Of a stretch of 64,000 nucleotides of DNA, positions 17,812 through 26,778 are shown in pieces. Origin of the DNA: Solidesulfovibrio aerotolerans. Lineage in GTDB: Bacteria; Desulfobacterota; Desulfovibrionia; Desulfovibrionales; Desulfovibrionaceae. The translations under genes were made by a program, and so were the position numbers. The notes beneath the pieces are model-generated. The model ran no database searches, was not told the DNA's origin, and saw only the letters and a list, made by a program, of their open reading frames with translations. Location: assembly GCF_009856865.1 (NCBI RefSeq), contig NZ_WVUD01000011.1, positions 1 to 64,000 on the forward strand. Reading direction: 5' to 3'. Every line of letters starts with the position of its first letter. Within the stretch, counting starts at the first letter, position 1.

Positions 17812-18786
17812 ATGCTAAGCCGTGTGGCCGAAGCCATTTACTGGATGAGCCGCTACCTGGAGCGGGCCGAAAATATCGCCCGCTTCCTCGACGTCAACTG
17901 GCACCTTACCCTGGACACCCCGGGCGGGCGCGGCGAACAATGGATGCCGCTGGTGTCGGCCATGGGCGACCACAGCCTGTTTGTTGACCGGGAGTTGGCC
18001 GGCAACCGCAAATCCGTGATCCGGTTTCTGGCCTTTGACCCGGAGTATCCCAATTCCATTGTCAATTGTCTGGCCCGGGCGCGCGACAATGCCCGCACCA
18101 TCCGCGAGATCATCCCCACCGAGATGTGGGAGCAGACCAATACGTTTTACCATATGGTGCGCGAAGCGGCCCGCGACTGCGAAACGGTGCTTAATAACCC
18201 CTACCAGTTCTGCGACGAGGTCAAGCGGCGCGATCTGACCATCAGCGGCATTGCCGGCGATGCCATGAGCCATGACGAAGCCTGGGATTTTTTTCGGCTG
18301 GGGCGCTTGCTGGAGCGGGCGGACAAGACGTCGCGCATCCTTGATGTCAAGTATTTCATCCTGCTGCCGCACCCGACCGACATCGGCTCCAACCTCGACT
18401 ATGTGCAGTGGGGGGCCTTGTTAAAGGCCATAAGCGCCCTGGAGGCCTATCGTCGCCGCCATGGCCGCATCCAGCCGGAGCGGATTGTGGAGTTTTTGCT
18501 GCTGGACCACGATTTTCCGCGTTCGGTGCTGTGTTGCCTCATAAAAGCCCAAGAGTGCCTGCACGCCATCACCGGCACCCCGGCCGGCTACTTCGCCAAT
18601 CCGGCGGAAAAGCGCATTGGCTTGCTGACCGGCGATCTGGCCTACAGCGGCCTGGAAGAGATTTTTTCGGCCGGGTTGCATGAATTCACCGACAATCTGC
18701 AAACCAGGATGAATCTTGTGGATACGGCCATATACGACACCTTTTTCTCCACCTTCCCGGCTATTGACGCCGCCTCCCAACAGTGA
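17812..18786 (+). CDS. alpha-E domain-containing protein
   Basis: A 324-residue, nearly all-helical protein of the alpha-E (DUF403) family. The start MLSRVAEAIYWMSRYLERAE is typical, and a second conserved block, FFRLGRLLERADKTSRILDV, follows in the middle. No enzymatic motif is seen. Family members are found beside ATP-grasp and transglutaminase genes and are thought to act with them. AAGGAG precedes the ATG at correct spacing. The in-frame codon at 17785 is not needed. The gene begins 45 bases after the ATP-grasp stop and ends 13 bases before Anbu. Confidence 0.9.
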   Translation: MLSRVAEAIYWMSRYLERAENIARFLDVNWHLTLDTPGGRGEQWMPLVSAMGDHSLFVDRELAGNRKSVIRFLAFDPEYPNSIVNCLARARDNARTIREIIPTEMWEQTNTFYHMVREAARDCETVLNNPYQFCDEVKRRDLTISGIAGDAMSHDEAWDFFRLGRLLERADKTSRILDVKYFILLPHPTDIGSNLDYVQWGALLKAISALEAYRRRHGRIQPERIVEFLLLDHDFPRSVLCCLIKAQECLHAITGTPAGYFANPAEKRIGLLTGDLAYSGLEEIFSAGLHEFTDNLQTRMNLVDTAIYDTFFSTFPAIDAASQQ

Positions 18787-18799
18787 GAAACAAAGCGCC

Positions 18800-19564
18800 A
18801 TGACATTTTGCCTCGGTATTACAGTTGAGGAAGGCCTTGTCGGCATTGCCGACACCCGCATCACTTCCGGCAACGAACTGACCAGCGCCCAGAAGGTCTC
18901 CACCTACCATAACGGCCATGGGGCCTTTTTCCTCATGACCTCGGGGCTGCGCTCGGTGCGTGATAAGACCCTGACGTATTTTGAAGAAACCATGGATTCC
19001 TGCTCCGTTCCCTTTGACAAGCTCTACAAGGTGGTCAACGCTTTTGCCGCCGAGTTGCGCCGGGTGGCGACGGAAGACAAGGCCTTTTTGGCCGAGTCGG
19101 GCCTGGGATTCAATCTGCATGTCCTCATTGGCGGCCAGATGACCGCCGACGCCACCCACAAGCTCTATCTGGTCTATCCCGAGGGCAACTGGGTGGAGGT
19201 GAGCCAGGGCACGCCGTATCACATCATCGGCGAGGGCGGGTATGGCAAGCCGGTGCTCGACCGGACGCTCAAGTATTCCGATTCCCTGCGTATGGCGCTT
19301 AAGGTCGGCTGCCTGGCCTTTGATTCCACCCGCATAAGCGCTTCGGACGTGGATTTCCCCATCGACGTGGTGCTCTACCACCGGGCCGGCATGGAGCTGG
19401 TGCAGCACCGCTACGAGAAGGCGGATCTGGCCGATATCTCCTCCTGGTGGCAGGAACATCTGCGCGGTCTGGTCCACGATCTGCCCTCGGAGTGGATCGA
19501 CAACATCGCCTCCAAACTGACCAAGGTCTGTGGCAAGGCGGGCTGTCTGTCCGAAACGAAGTAA
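18800..19564 (+). CDS. Anbu, proteasome-like peptidase (ancestral beta subunit)
   Basis: A 254-residue N-terminal nucleophile hydrolase of the Anbu/BPH type. The protein begins MT, so removal of Met would expose the catalytic Thr1. Asp17 lies in VGIADTR, and a lysine near position 31 fits the proteasome Thr-Asp-Lys triad. Other proteasome-like segments are TSGLRSVRDK and YHIIGEGGYGKPVLDR. No unfoldase or cap gene is nearby, in line with the family. Anbu assembles into open helical or ring particles in studied homologues, and its substrate is unknown. It ends 3 bases before the transglutaminase gene. I see no strong ribosome site, so coupling to the upstream gene is likely. Confidence 0.9.
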   Translation: MTFCLGITVEEGLVGIADTRITSGNELTSAQKVSTYHNGHGAFFLMTSGLRSVRDKTLTYFEETMDSCSVPFDKLYKVVNAFAAELRRVATEDKAFLAESGLGFNLHVLIGGQMTADATHKLYLVYPEGNWVEVSQGTPYHIIGEGGYGKPVLDRTLKYSDSLRMALKVGCLAFDSTRISASDVDFPIDVVLYHRAGMELVQHRYEKADLADISSWWQEHLRGLVHDLPSEWIDNIASKLTKVCGKAGCLSETK

Positions 19565-19567
19565 GCC

Positions 19568-20416
19568 GTGCACTTTCGCATCCGCCACCGCACCCGCTAC
19601 GAATACGGGCGGCCGGTTTTCCTGGAGCCGCATCGGCTGCGCCTTGTGCCGCGCGGTGATGCCTGCCAGCGCCTGCTCTCCTTTGCCGCCGCCATTGAAC
19701 CCACCCCGGCCGGCCAGACCCTTGTCACCGATGCCCTTGGCAACACCTTGCTGTCCTTTTGGTTTGTGGAGCTCACCGACCATTTCGAGGTGACCACCGA
19801 GGCGCTGGTGGAGACGCTGCGGGCCAATCCCTTCGACTATCTGGTGGAGTCGGCCCGGGCTGTGCTCCCGATACCGCTGGACCGGATCGAGGCTGCGGCC
19901 GCCCCGTTCTGTCTGGCCCGGCCCGAAGGGGCTGTCCAGCGCGTCCTGGCGCTGGCCGAGACCCTGCGCCGCGTAAGCGGCGCGCCCCAGGACTTTGCCC
20001 TGGCGCTTGTAGACTGGATGCAGATCAATCTGCGCACCGTGGTCCGCCATGAACCCGGCATCCTCGATCCCGACGCCGTGCTGGCCGCCGGGGAGGCGTC
20101 CTGCCGCGATCTGGCCGTTTTTTACATCACCGCCTGCCGGCATGTCGGTATCCCGGCCCGGTTTGCCAGCGGCTACCACGAGGGCGATCCCGACAGCACC
20201 GAACGCGATCTGCACGCCTGGGCCGAATTGCTCCTGCCCGGCGGCGGCTGGCGCGGCTTCGATCCCTCCCTGGGGCTGGCCGTGGCCGACCGCCACGTCG
20301 TCGTGGCCGCAGCGCCCCATCCTGACGACGCCTCCCCGGTCTCCGGCTCTTTCCGGGGGGACGGGGTGACGGCCCGCCTGACACACCATATTCGGCTCAA
20401 GGAGTCCCCGGCCTGA
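19568..20416 (+). CDS. transglutaminase-like cysteine protease family protein
   Basis: A 282-residue protein with an N-terminal beta domain (IRHRTRYEYGRPVFLEPHRL, the bacterial transglutaminase N-terminal region) and a papain-like core. The catalytic triad is visible: Cys in GEASCRDLAVFY, His in DLHAWAE and Asp in WRGFDPS. The start is a GTG three bases after the Anbu stop. No signal peptide is present, so it should act in the cytoplasm with Anbu and the ATP-grasp protein. A peptide-cleaving or peptide-joining role is possible, and the sequence does not decide. Confidence 0.9.
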   Translation: MHFRIRHRTRYEYGRPVFLEPHRLRLVPRGDACQRLLSFAAAIEPTPAGQTLVTDALGNTLLSFWFVELTDHFEVTTEALVETLRANPFDYLVESARAVLPIPLDRIEAAAAPFCLARPEGAVQRVLALAETLRRVSGAPQDFALALVDWMQINLRTVVRHEPGILDPDAVLAAGEASCRDLAVFYITACRHVGIPARFASGYHEGDPDSTERDLHAWAELLLPGGGWRGFDPSLGLAVADRHVVVAAAPHPDDASPVSGSFRGDGVTARLTHHIRLKESPA

Positions 20417-20490
20417 GGCCAGCCCGTTTATGGGGCTTGGGTTTCGGGGCTGCTTGGGGTATCGTTGGCGGGAAACGAAACGGGGGCTGC

Positions 20491-23400
20491 ATGCATTTTT
20501 CTTGTCGCGCGTCCATTGGACGTCTGCTGCTGGTCATGGTGTTTGCCAGCCTTTTTTGGGGGGCGGTCGGGCCGGCTGGGGCCGCGTCGTCGGCCATTGA
20601 CCTCACGCCTGAAGAAAAAGCCTTTATCGATGCCCATCCGGTCATCCGCTTTAGCGATACGGACTGGCGGCCACTGTCCATCTACGAAGACGGCCGTTTA
20701 CAGGGGCTTTTCCACGACTACTACAACCTGATTTCCCAAAAATCCGGTCTGGCCTTCCAGTTTGTCCCCGTGGGCGACGGGCATGACTTCCAGTCCGTTC
20801 TGGATGCCCTGCGCGAAAGACGCATCGACATGATCGACGGCACGGGCAAGACTCCCGACCGGGCGAATTACGCCTTGTTCGTAGGACCGTTCCTGCGTTT
20901 CCCCCTGGCCATCATGACTCGCGACGACGCCTCGGCCTATTCCCTGGAAACACTCGCCGGCAAGCGCGTGGCCGCCGGCAATGGCGGCACGGCCTACGAA
21001 TACATCCGGGAACACGGCAAAAATATTGAACTGGTGCCGGCCAAGGACGCCGCCGACGCTTTGGCCATGGTGTCTGTGGGCAAGGCCGACGCTGCCGTGG
21101 AAAATCTGGCCGTGGCTGCCTACGCCATACGCGGGGCAGGGCTGGCCAACGTCAAGATATCCGGCCAGCTCGACTACAATTTTGAGATTTTTGCCCTGGT
21201 GCGCAAGGACTGGCCGGTCCTGGCTTCCATTTTGCAAAAAGCCCAGGCAGCGGTTGATGATACGGAAAAGGCCGCGCTGCTGGCCAAATGGCTGCCCATC
21301 TACAAGGGCGGGGTCAAAAGCGACCAGCCGGCCTCGGACGTGGCCGGCAAGCCCGTCGATTCCCACGCCGGCATTACCCTCAGTGAGCGCGAACGCGACT
21401 ACCTCGCCGGCAAAAAAGCCCTGGCCTTTTGCGTGGACCCGGACTGGGCACCCATCGAGCGCATTGACGAAAACGGGCAGCATGTGGGCATCTCTGCCGA
21501 TTTTCTGTCGCTGATAAGCGAGCGTCTGGGCGTTCCGGTCGTTTTGGTGCCCACCAGTTCCTGGAGCCAGACGCTGTCGGCGGTGCGCGACCGGCGCTGC
21601 GATTTCCTGCCGGCAGCCGGGGACACCAAGGAGCGGCGGCGCTACCTGCGTTTCACCTCGCCCTATTTGCGTTTTCCCATGGTGGTGGCCGCCCTGGCCA
21701 CGGCGCCGTTTATCGACGATCCGGCCGCCCTGTCGGGCAAGACGCTTGGCGTGGTCAACGGCTACGCCAGCCTGGACATCCTGCGGGCCAAATACCCGGG
21801 CATCCGGCTGGTGGAAGTCCCCAGCGTTGCCGAAGGCCTGCGGTTGGTGGCCGACGGCAAGCTCGACGGCTACATCGACACCGTGCCGGCCATCAGTCGG
21901 GCCATTGCCAAGGGGCATTTCAGCGATTTAAAGATCGCCGGCCGTCTGGACGCCCAGCTCGATCTGTCCCTGGCCAGCCGCGACGACGAACCCGAACTGG
22001 CCTCGCTTTTCCAAAAGGCCGTCAATACCCTGACCAAGGAAGAAACCGACGCCATCATCAAGAAATGGGTGGCCGTCACCTTTGAACAGCGCTTTGACTA
22101 TTCCAGGTTCTGGAAGGCCTTGGCCGTGGCTGCGGCCGTGGTTGCCCTGGTTGTCTGGTGGAACCGCAAACTCACCCGGCTCAATCGGGCCATCCGCCAG
22201 GCCCACGAGGAACTCGACGACGCCAACCGCAACATGGCGGCCCTGCTCGACAACGCCCGCCAGGGCTTTTTGTCCGTGGATCGCGACGGGATCGTTTCGC
22301 CGCAGTACAGCCAGGAATGCCGGGTGCTTTTTGGTGCTGCCATCGAAGGGCGCAATGTGGCCGAACTACTCTTTCCCGACAACCCGGCCGGGGGCGAGAC
22401 CATGCGTGTCAACATCGGGCGCGTCATTGACGAGCCTGACGCCTATCGCCAGGAACTCTACCTGTCGCTTATGCCCAAAACCGTGGCCCGGGGTGAGGCC
22501 TCTTTGACCGTGGCGTATCGCCCCCTTGCCGGGGGGCGGCTCATGTTCGTTGTCACTGACGTGACAGGCGAAGTGCGCCTCAAAGACGCCGTGGCCCGGG
22601 AGCGCAACCGGCTGGCCTGCGTGGTGGCGGCGGTCCGGGAGCAGCACGACTTTTTTGCCGTCCTCGACAGTTTCGCCGCCTTTCGGGAATCCGGGGCCGC
22701 CTTGATTGCCGGGGCTGTGGACGGTCGCAGTGCCCTGCAAGCCGTGTATCGGCAGGTGCACACCTTTAAGGGGTTGTTTCTCCAGCTCGAATGCGCCTTT
22801 GTGGGCAAGGCCTTAAACGACCTGGAAACCCGGCTGGCCGAGCTTGGCCGTGAGGCGGCACCGGCTGCGGCCGCTGTTGCGGCCCTGGTGGCGGCGGCGG
22901 ACGTGGACGCGGCCCTGGCCCGGGATCTCGACGTGGTGCGCCAGGCCCTGGGACCGGAATTTTTCGACCGGCGCGGCGAGATCTGCCTTGGAAAAGATCT
23001 GGCCGAGGCCCTGGCCTCTCTGGCCGACCGGCTGCTTACGTGTCTGGATGCCTTGCCGCTTGGAGCCAAGGATCGGGCCGTGCTGACCGCCGCCCGCAGC
23101 CTGCGCCATGTCGATCTGAAAAAACTGCTGGCCGCCTATCCCCGCACCGTGGCCCGACTGGCCGCCGGTCGGGGCAAGCTCGTGGCCCCCTTTGCCGTGG
23201 AAGGCGAGACCGTGCCGGTCGATCCGGCCCGGTTTGGCCCCTTGGCGAAAACACTGGTCCATGCCTTTCGAAACGCCGTGGACCATGGCCTGGAAACGCC
23301 GGACGAACGCTCGGATATGGGCAAGACCGAAACCGGAACCATCTCCTGCCGGGTGCATGTCGCCTCAGGGTGGGCCACCATCGAGGTGGCCGACGACGGC

Positions 23401-23682
23401 CGGGGCGTGGATGTGGAAGCCATTCGATCCCGGGCCTTTGAACGCGGGCTGGCCGGAGCCGAAGAGCTGGCAGCCATGGACGACGCGGCCCTTGAGGAGC
23501 TTTTGTTTCGCGACGGATTTTCGTCGCGCCGGGAGGTTGGCGATTTGTCCGGCCGGGGCGTGGGGCTGGCCGCTGTGCGGGCCGAAGCCGAGCGCCTGGG
23601 CGGAACTGTCCGCATCGTCAATAATCCGGGCCACGGCCTGCGCCTGCTCGTTGCCGTGCCCCTTGACCCAGTGAGTTCTTGA
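20491..23682 (+). CDS. sensor kinase: double periplasmic SBP, PAS, Hpt and CheA-like ATPase
   Basis: A 1063-residue membrane protein. A signal peptide (about 1-32) is followed by two tandem solute-binding-protein domains of the SBP_bac_3 type (about 38-285 and 297-530), each opening with a matching helix (LTPEEKAFIDAHPVIRF and LSERERDYLAGKKALAF). One membrane helix lies at about 540-556. A PAS-like domain follows (about 575-700), then an Hpt domain with the phosphorylatable His757 in VHTFKG, then a CheA-like ATPase with NAVDHGLETP, DDGRGVD and GRGVGL. There is no CheW-like domain. The double SBP recalls BvgS/EvgS, but the kinase half is CheA-like. The start is the ATG before the signal peptide. 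First gene of a signalling operon. Confidence 0.87.
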   Translation: MHFSCRASIGRLLLVMVFASLFWGAVGPAGAASSAIDLTPEEKAFIDAHPVIRFSDTDWRPLSIYEDGRLQGLFHDYYNLISQKSGLAFQFVPVGDGHDFQSVLDALRERRIDMIDGTGKTPDRANYALFVGPFLRFPLAIMTRDDASAYSLETLAGKRVAAGNGGTAYEYIREHGKNIELVPAKDAADALAMVSVGKADAAVENLAVAAYAIRGAGLANVKISGQLDYNFEIFALVRKDWPVLASILQKAQAAVDDTEKAALLAKWLPIYKGGVKSDQPASDVAGKPVDSHAGITLSERERDYLAGKKALAFCVDPDWAPIERIDENGQHVGISADFLSLISERLGVPVVLVPTSSWSQTLSAVRDRRCDFLPAAGDTKERRRYLRFTSPYLRFPMVVAALATAPFIDDPAALSGKTLGVVNGYASLDILRAKYPGIRLVEVPSVAEGLRLVADGKLDGYIDTVPAISRAIAKGHFSDLKIAGRLDAQLDLSLASRDDEPELASLFQKAVNTLTKEETDAIIKKWVAVTFEQRFDYSRFWKALAVAAAVVALVVWWNRKLTRLNRAIRQAHEELDDANRNMAALLDNARQGFLSVDRDGIVSPQYSQECRVLFGAAIEGRNVAELLFPDNPAGGETMRVNIGRVIDEPDAYRQELYLSLMPKTVARGEASLTVAYRPLAGGRLMFVVTDVTGEVRLKDAVARERNRLACVVAAVREQHDFFAVLDSFAAFRESGAALIAGAVDGRSALQAVYRQVHTFKGLFLQLECAFVGKALNDLETRLAELGREAAPAAAAVAALVAAADVDAALARDLDVVRQALGPEFFDRRGEICLGKDLAEALASLADRLLTCLDALPLGAKDRAVLTAARSLRHVDLKKLLAAYPRTVARLAAGRGKLVAPFAVEGETVPVDPARFGPLAKTLVHAFRNAVDHGLETPDERSDMGKTETGTISCRVHVASGWATIEVADDGRGVDVEAIRSRAFERGLAGAEELAAMDDAALEELLFRDGFSSRREVGDLSGRGVGLAAVRAEAERLGGTVRIVNNPGHGLRLLVAVPLDPVSS

Positions 23683-23699
23683 TTCTATCGGGAGATGTT

Positions 23700-24221
23700 A
23701 TGACCGAATATCTGGACGTGAAAGCCTTCCTCGACGCCCTGACGGCGCGCACCAAAGCCTTTTTCCAAGAGGAACTGGGCCTGGAAACCACGACCGCCGG
23801 CTTGCATTTTGACGAGGTCCAAAAGCTCGACCTGCGCCATCTGACTGCCATCTTAAGCGCCACCGGCCAGCTCAAGCTCTACCTGGCCTATAGTTTCGAC
23901 GCGTCGCTGATCGATGCGGCCTTTGCCGCCTACACCGCCGACCTCGACATCGCCGAGGACGAACGGGAGGACGCCGTGCAGGAAACCGCCGGTGACATCA
24001 TCAACATCATCGTGGGCAATGCCCTGGCCGACATTGCCGGCAATGGGGCGGCCATAGCACTCTCGCCGCCCATTATCCTCACCGAGGCCAAGTCCGTCAT
24101 GCGCCATCGGGGCGCGAAGTTCGCCTCCGCCGAGCTGACCGCTGCCGCCGGTTCGCTGGCCATCCACCTCATCGGTCCGGGTGAACTGTTTGACGACGCA
24201 CTGGAATATGTGGAGGGGTAA
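23700..24221 (+). CDS. CheX-like chemotaxis phosphatase domain protein
   Basis: A 173-residue cytoplasmic protein with a CheX-like fold. The conserved E-x2-x-N type active segment is seen as ETAGDIINIIVGNALADI (about 97-114). CheX proteins dephosphorylate CheY-P, so this could reset the response regulator encoded 3 bases downstream. GGGAG precedes the ATG, and the gene starts 17 bases after the sensor kinase. It could instead bind the regulator without phosphatase activity if the helix lacks the full Glu-Asn pair. Confidence 0.82.
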   Translation: MTEYLDVKAFLDALTARTKAFFQEELGLETTTAGLHFDEVQKLDLRHLTAILSATGQLKLYLAYSFDASLIDAAFAAYTADLDIAEDEREDAVQETAGDIINIIVGNALADIAGNGAAIALSPPIILTEAKSVMRHRGAKFASAELTAAAGSLAIHLIGPGELFDDALEYVEG

Positions 24222-24224
24222 GGC

Positions 24225-24599
24225 ATGAAATCGTTGCGCATCCTGGTGGTGGACGACTCCGGCCTCACCGTAAAGAAAATGACCAAGCTCCTCACAGATA
24301 TCGGGCACGAGGTGGTCGGCGTGGCCACCACCGGCCAGCAGGCCGTGGACATCTTTGCATCGCTGGCCCCGGATCTGACCACCATGGACATCACCATGCC
24401 GGATTTAAACGGCATCGAGGCCACCCGGCGCATCCTGGCCGATCATCCCCAGGCCTGCATTATCATGGTCACTTCCCACGGCCAGGAGCAGATGGTCATG
24501 GACGCCATCGAGGCCGGGGCCAAAGGCTATATCCTTAAGCCCGTCAAACAGGAAAAATTGGCCGAAACCCTGGAAACTGTGGCAGCTAAGTACCTGTGA
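24225..24599 (+). CDS. single-domain response regulator (CheY-like)
   Basis: A 124-residue receiver domain without output. The acidic pocket is VVDDSG (Asp pair about 9-10), the phospho-acceptor is Asp in TTMDITMPDLNG (about 54), the switch Thr is in IIMVTSHG and the conserved Lys is in ILKPVK. The sequence is close to CheY. It is placed between the CheX-like phosphatase and a PAS kinase, so it probably receives phosphate from the Hpt of the first gene. Its last codon overlaps the start of the PAS-kinase gene. Confidence 0.93.
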   Translation: MKSLRILVVDDSGLTVKKMTKLLTDIGHEVVGVATTGQQAVDIFASLAPDLTTMDITMPDLNGIEATRRILADHPQACIIMVTSHGQEQMVMDAIEAGAKGYILKPVKQEKLAETLETVAAKYL

Positions 24600-25753
24600 T
24601 GCAAAGCGGCTCCATGCTCGAAAGCGCGCTGCTCAAAACGCACTTCGACGTCATCCCTTTTGGCATCTATGTCGTTGACGTGGTCTCGTACGAGCTGGTC
24701 TTCGTCAACCGCCATTACCGCAAAAGTCTTGGCCAGGCCGAGGGCGGTATCTGTTACAAAGTCCTCTACGACAACGATACCCCGTGCCTGCATTGCCGTA
24801 TCCCGGAACTGCTCACCGAGGCGGGCCTGCCAAATGGCCAGACCGCCATTTACGACCACTACAACGACCGCAATGAGCGCTGGGCCCAGATTCAGGAAAA
24901 AGCCATGGGCTGGCCCGATGGCCGGGTGGTCAAATACGCCATTGCCGTTGATATCTCCGAGCTCAAAGAAACCCAGAACCGTCTGGCCGAGGCCCATGCC
25001 GAGCTGGCCATTCGCAACCGGGAGTTGGCCGGCCAAAACAAGGCGCTGACAGACAGCATGGATCTGCGCGAACATGTGGAGCGCATCGCCCGCCATGACC
25101 TCAAAGCGCCGCTGTCGGCCCTGATCGGCTTGCCCCAGGTGCTTTTGGAGAACTATGATCTGCCGCCCCAGGCTGCTGAGATTGTGGGGCTTATGGAACA
25201 GGCCGCCCATTCCATGCTCGACATGCTCAATCAGTCCCTGGTGCTCTATCGCCTGGAGACGGGTTCGTTTACGCTGACCCCGCAGCCCCTGGATCTGCTC
25301 GATCTGGCCCAGCGCACCTGCACCCGGCTGTCCAACATGCCCACAGCCCGGGGCCGCAGCCTGTTGACAAGCCTGTCCGGCGCTCCGATTCCCTCTGGTG
25401 CCCGGGTGGATTTCGCCGGTGACGACCTTCTGCTTGGCCCCATGCTGCAAAATATCATCGTCAATGCCCTGGAAGCCTCCCCCGAAGGCGGGCTGGTCAG
25501 CGTGGATCTGCGGCCCGAATCCGACGCAACACGCCTTGTCGTGACCAATGACGGGGAAGTGCCCCCCGAGATCCGGGCGCGCATGTTTGAGAAATACGTG
25601 ACCCAGGGCAAGCGCGGCGGCACGGGTCTTGGCGCGTATTCGGCTTTTCTGGCGGCCAAAGCCCACGGCGGGCGCATTGATCTCGACGCAGGCACCCCGG
25701 GGCGCACCGTCGTCACCGTGACCCTGCCGCGTTTGGGAGGCGGTGGAGCATGA
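24599..25753 (+). CDS. Cys-motif PAS sensor histidine kinase
   Basis: A 384-residue soluble kinase. A PAS domain (about 10-115) contains the motif C-x10-C-x2-C (Cys52, Cys63, Cys66; CYKVLYDNDTPCLHC). A short coiled coil leads to the dimerisation helix with His166 in RHDLKAPLSAL. The ATPase domain has NIIVNALEASP and the G box GGTGLGAYSAF. The start overlaps the regulator stop by one base. A GTG at 24596 or ATG at 24614 are alternatives. The PAS domain is paralogous to that of the next gene, which ends instead in a cyclase. The three cysteines suggest a metal, heme or redox sensor (inference). Confidence 0.88.
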   Translation: MQSGSMLESALLKTHFDVIPFGIYVVDVVSYELVFVNRHYRKSLGQAEGGICYKVLYDNDTPCLHCRIPELLTEAGLPNGQTAIYDHYNDRNERWAQIQEKAMGWPDGRVVKYAIAVDISELKETQNRLAEAHAELAIRNRELAGQNKALTDSMDLREHVERIARHDLKAPLSALIGLPQVLLENYDLPPQAAEIVGLMEQAAHSMLDMLNQSLVLYRLETGSFTLTPQPLDLLDLAQRTCTRLSNMPTARGRSLLTSLSGAPIPSGARVDFAGDDLLLGPMLQNIIVNALEASPEGGLVSVDLRPESDATRLVVTNDGEVPPEIRARMFEKYVTQGKRGGTGLGAYSAFLAAKAHGGRIDLDAGTPGRTVVTVTLPRLGGGGA

Positions 25754-26649
25754 TGGAAAACGCCCTCTTTGAAAGCCATTTCGATCTCATTCCCTTTGGC
25801 ATCTATGTGGTGGATGCAGCCAGCAACGATATCATCTACTGCAACAGTGCGTTTATCGAGCACTTTGGCAACCATGTGGGGTGTTGCTGCCACAACGCCC
25901 TCTACGAGCGCCCCGTTCCCTGTCCGTGGTGTTATGTGCAGGAACTGATGACCGATCAAGGCCTGCCCAACGGCGAAACCCGGGTGTTTGAGCATTTTAA
26001 CGAGTCCGACGACCGCTGGTATCAGATGCAGGTGCGGGCCATGACCTGGCCCGATGGGCGGGTGGTGCGCTACGCCATTGCCGTGGACATTACCGAACTC
26101 AAGGCCACCCAGAACCAACTGGCCGAAGCCCATGCCCGGCTGGCCCTGACCAACCTTGAACTGGTGCGCCTTTCGACCACAGACATGCTCACCGGGTTGG
26201 CCAACCGCCAGCATACCGAAACCCTGCTGGAGGCGGCCCTGGCCGCTCTGGCCCGGGACGGGAAGCCCTTTAGCCTGATCATGCTCGATATCGACAATTT
26301 CAAGGCCATCAACGATCACCACGGCCATTTGCGCGGGGATGACGTGCTGCGGGCTTTGGCCGGCCTGTTGCGGGATGCGGGGACGCAGGGGCCGGCTGTT
26401 GGCCGCTGGGGCGGCGAGGAATTTCTCGTCGGCTGTCCGGGTTTGCATCTGGCGGATGCCTATGTTCTGGCCGAGAGCCTGCGCCGGGCCATATCGTGCC
26501 TCGATCTGTCCGGGATAGGGCGCATCACCTGCAGTTTTGGGGTGACCGAGGCCCGGGCCGGGGACTCCCCGGTGCATTTGCTGACCCGCGCCGATCAGGC
26601 GCTCTACATGGCCAAGGCGTTGGGGCGTAACCGGGTGGAGACGGCCTGA
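25750..26649 (+). CDS. Cys-motif PAS diguanylate cyclase
   Basis: A 299-residue protein with an N-terminal PAS domain (about 5-115) very like that of the preceding gene: both begin with a near-identical H-F-D-(V/L)-I-P-F-G-I-Y-V-V-D segment, and Cys47, Cys58 and Cys61 match the same C-x10-C-x2-C spacing. The GGDEF domain follows (about 135-298) with TDMLTGLANR at its start, LDIDNFKAINDHHGHLRGDD and the active site RWGGEEF (about 217-223). The RxxD inhibitory site is absent. The start overlaps the previous stop (ATGA). It should make cyclic di-GMP under control of its PAS ligand. Confidence 0.9.
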   Translation: MMENALFESHFDLIPFGIYVVDAASNDIIYCNSAFIEHFGNHVGCCCHNALYERPVPCPWCYVQELMTDQGLPNGETRVFEHFNESDDRWYQMQVRAMTWPDGRVVRYAIAVDITELKATQNQLAEAHARLALTNLELVRLSTTDMLTGLANRQHTETLLEAALAALARDGKPFSLIMLDIDNFKAINDHHGHLRGDDVLRALAGLLRDAGTQGPAVGRWGGEEFLVGCPGLHLADAYVLAESLRRAISCLDLSGIGRITCSFGVTEARAGDSPVHLLTRADQALYMAKALGRNRVETA

Positions 26650-26778
26650 TCCACGGATTCTATCCGTTGCCTGCTTTACATACAGCCCAAAAGCTTTTAC
26701 CGGCTGTGTCTTTCGGCCGAAGCGCACTGCGGCGGGTTCGCCCGGCTCCACCCCCCACTCGAAAGGACGGCGCACGGT

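Noticed and set aside
18761-20389. 542-codon minus-strand frame across Anbu and transglutaminase genes
   Set aside because: It overlaps two genes with intact catalytic residues and has no family support.
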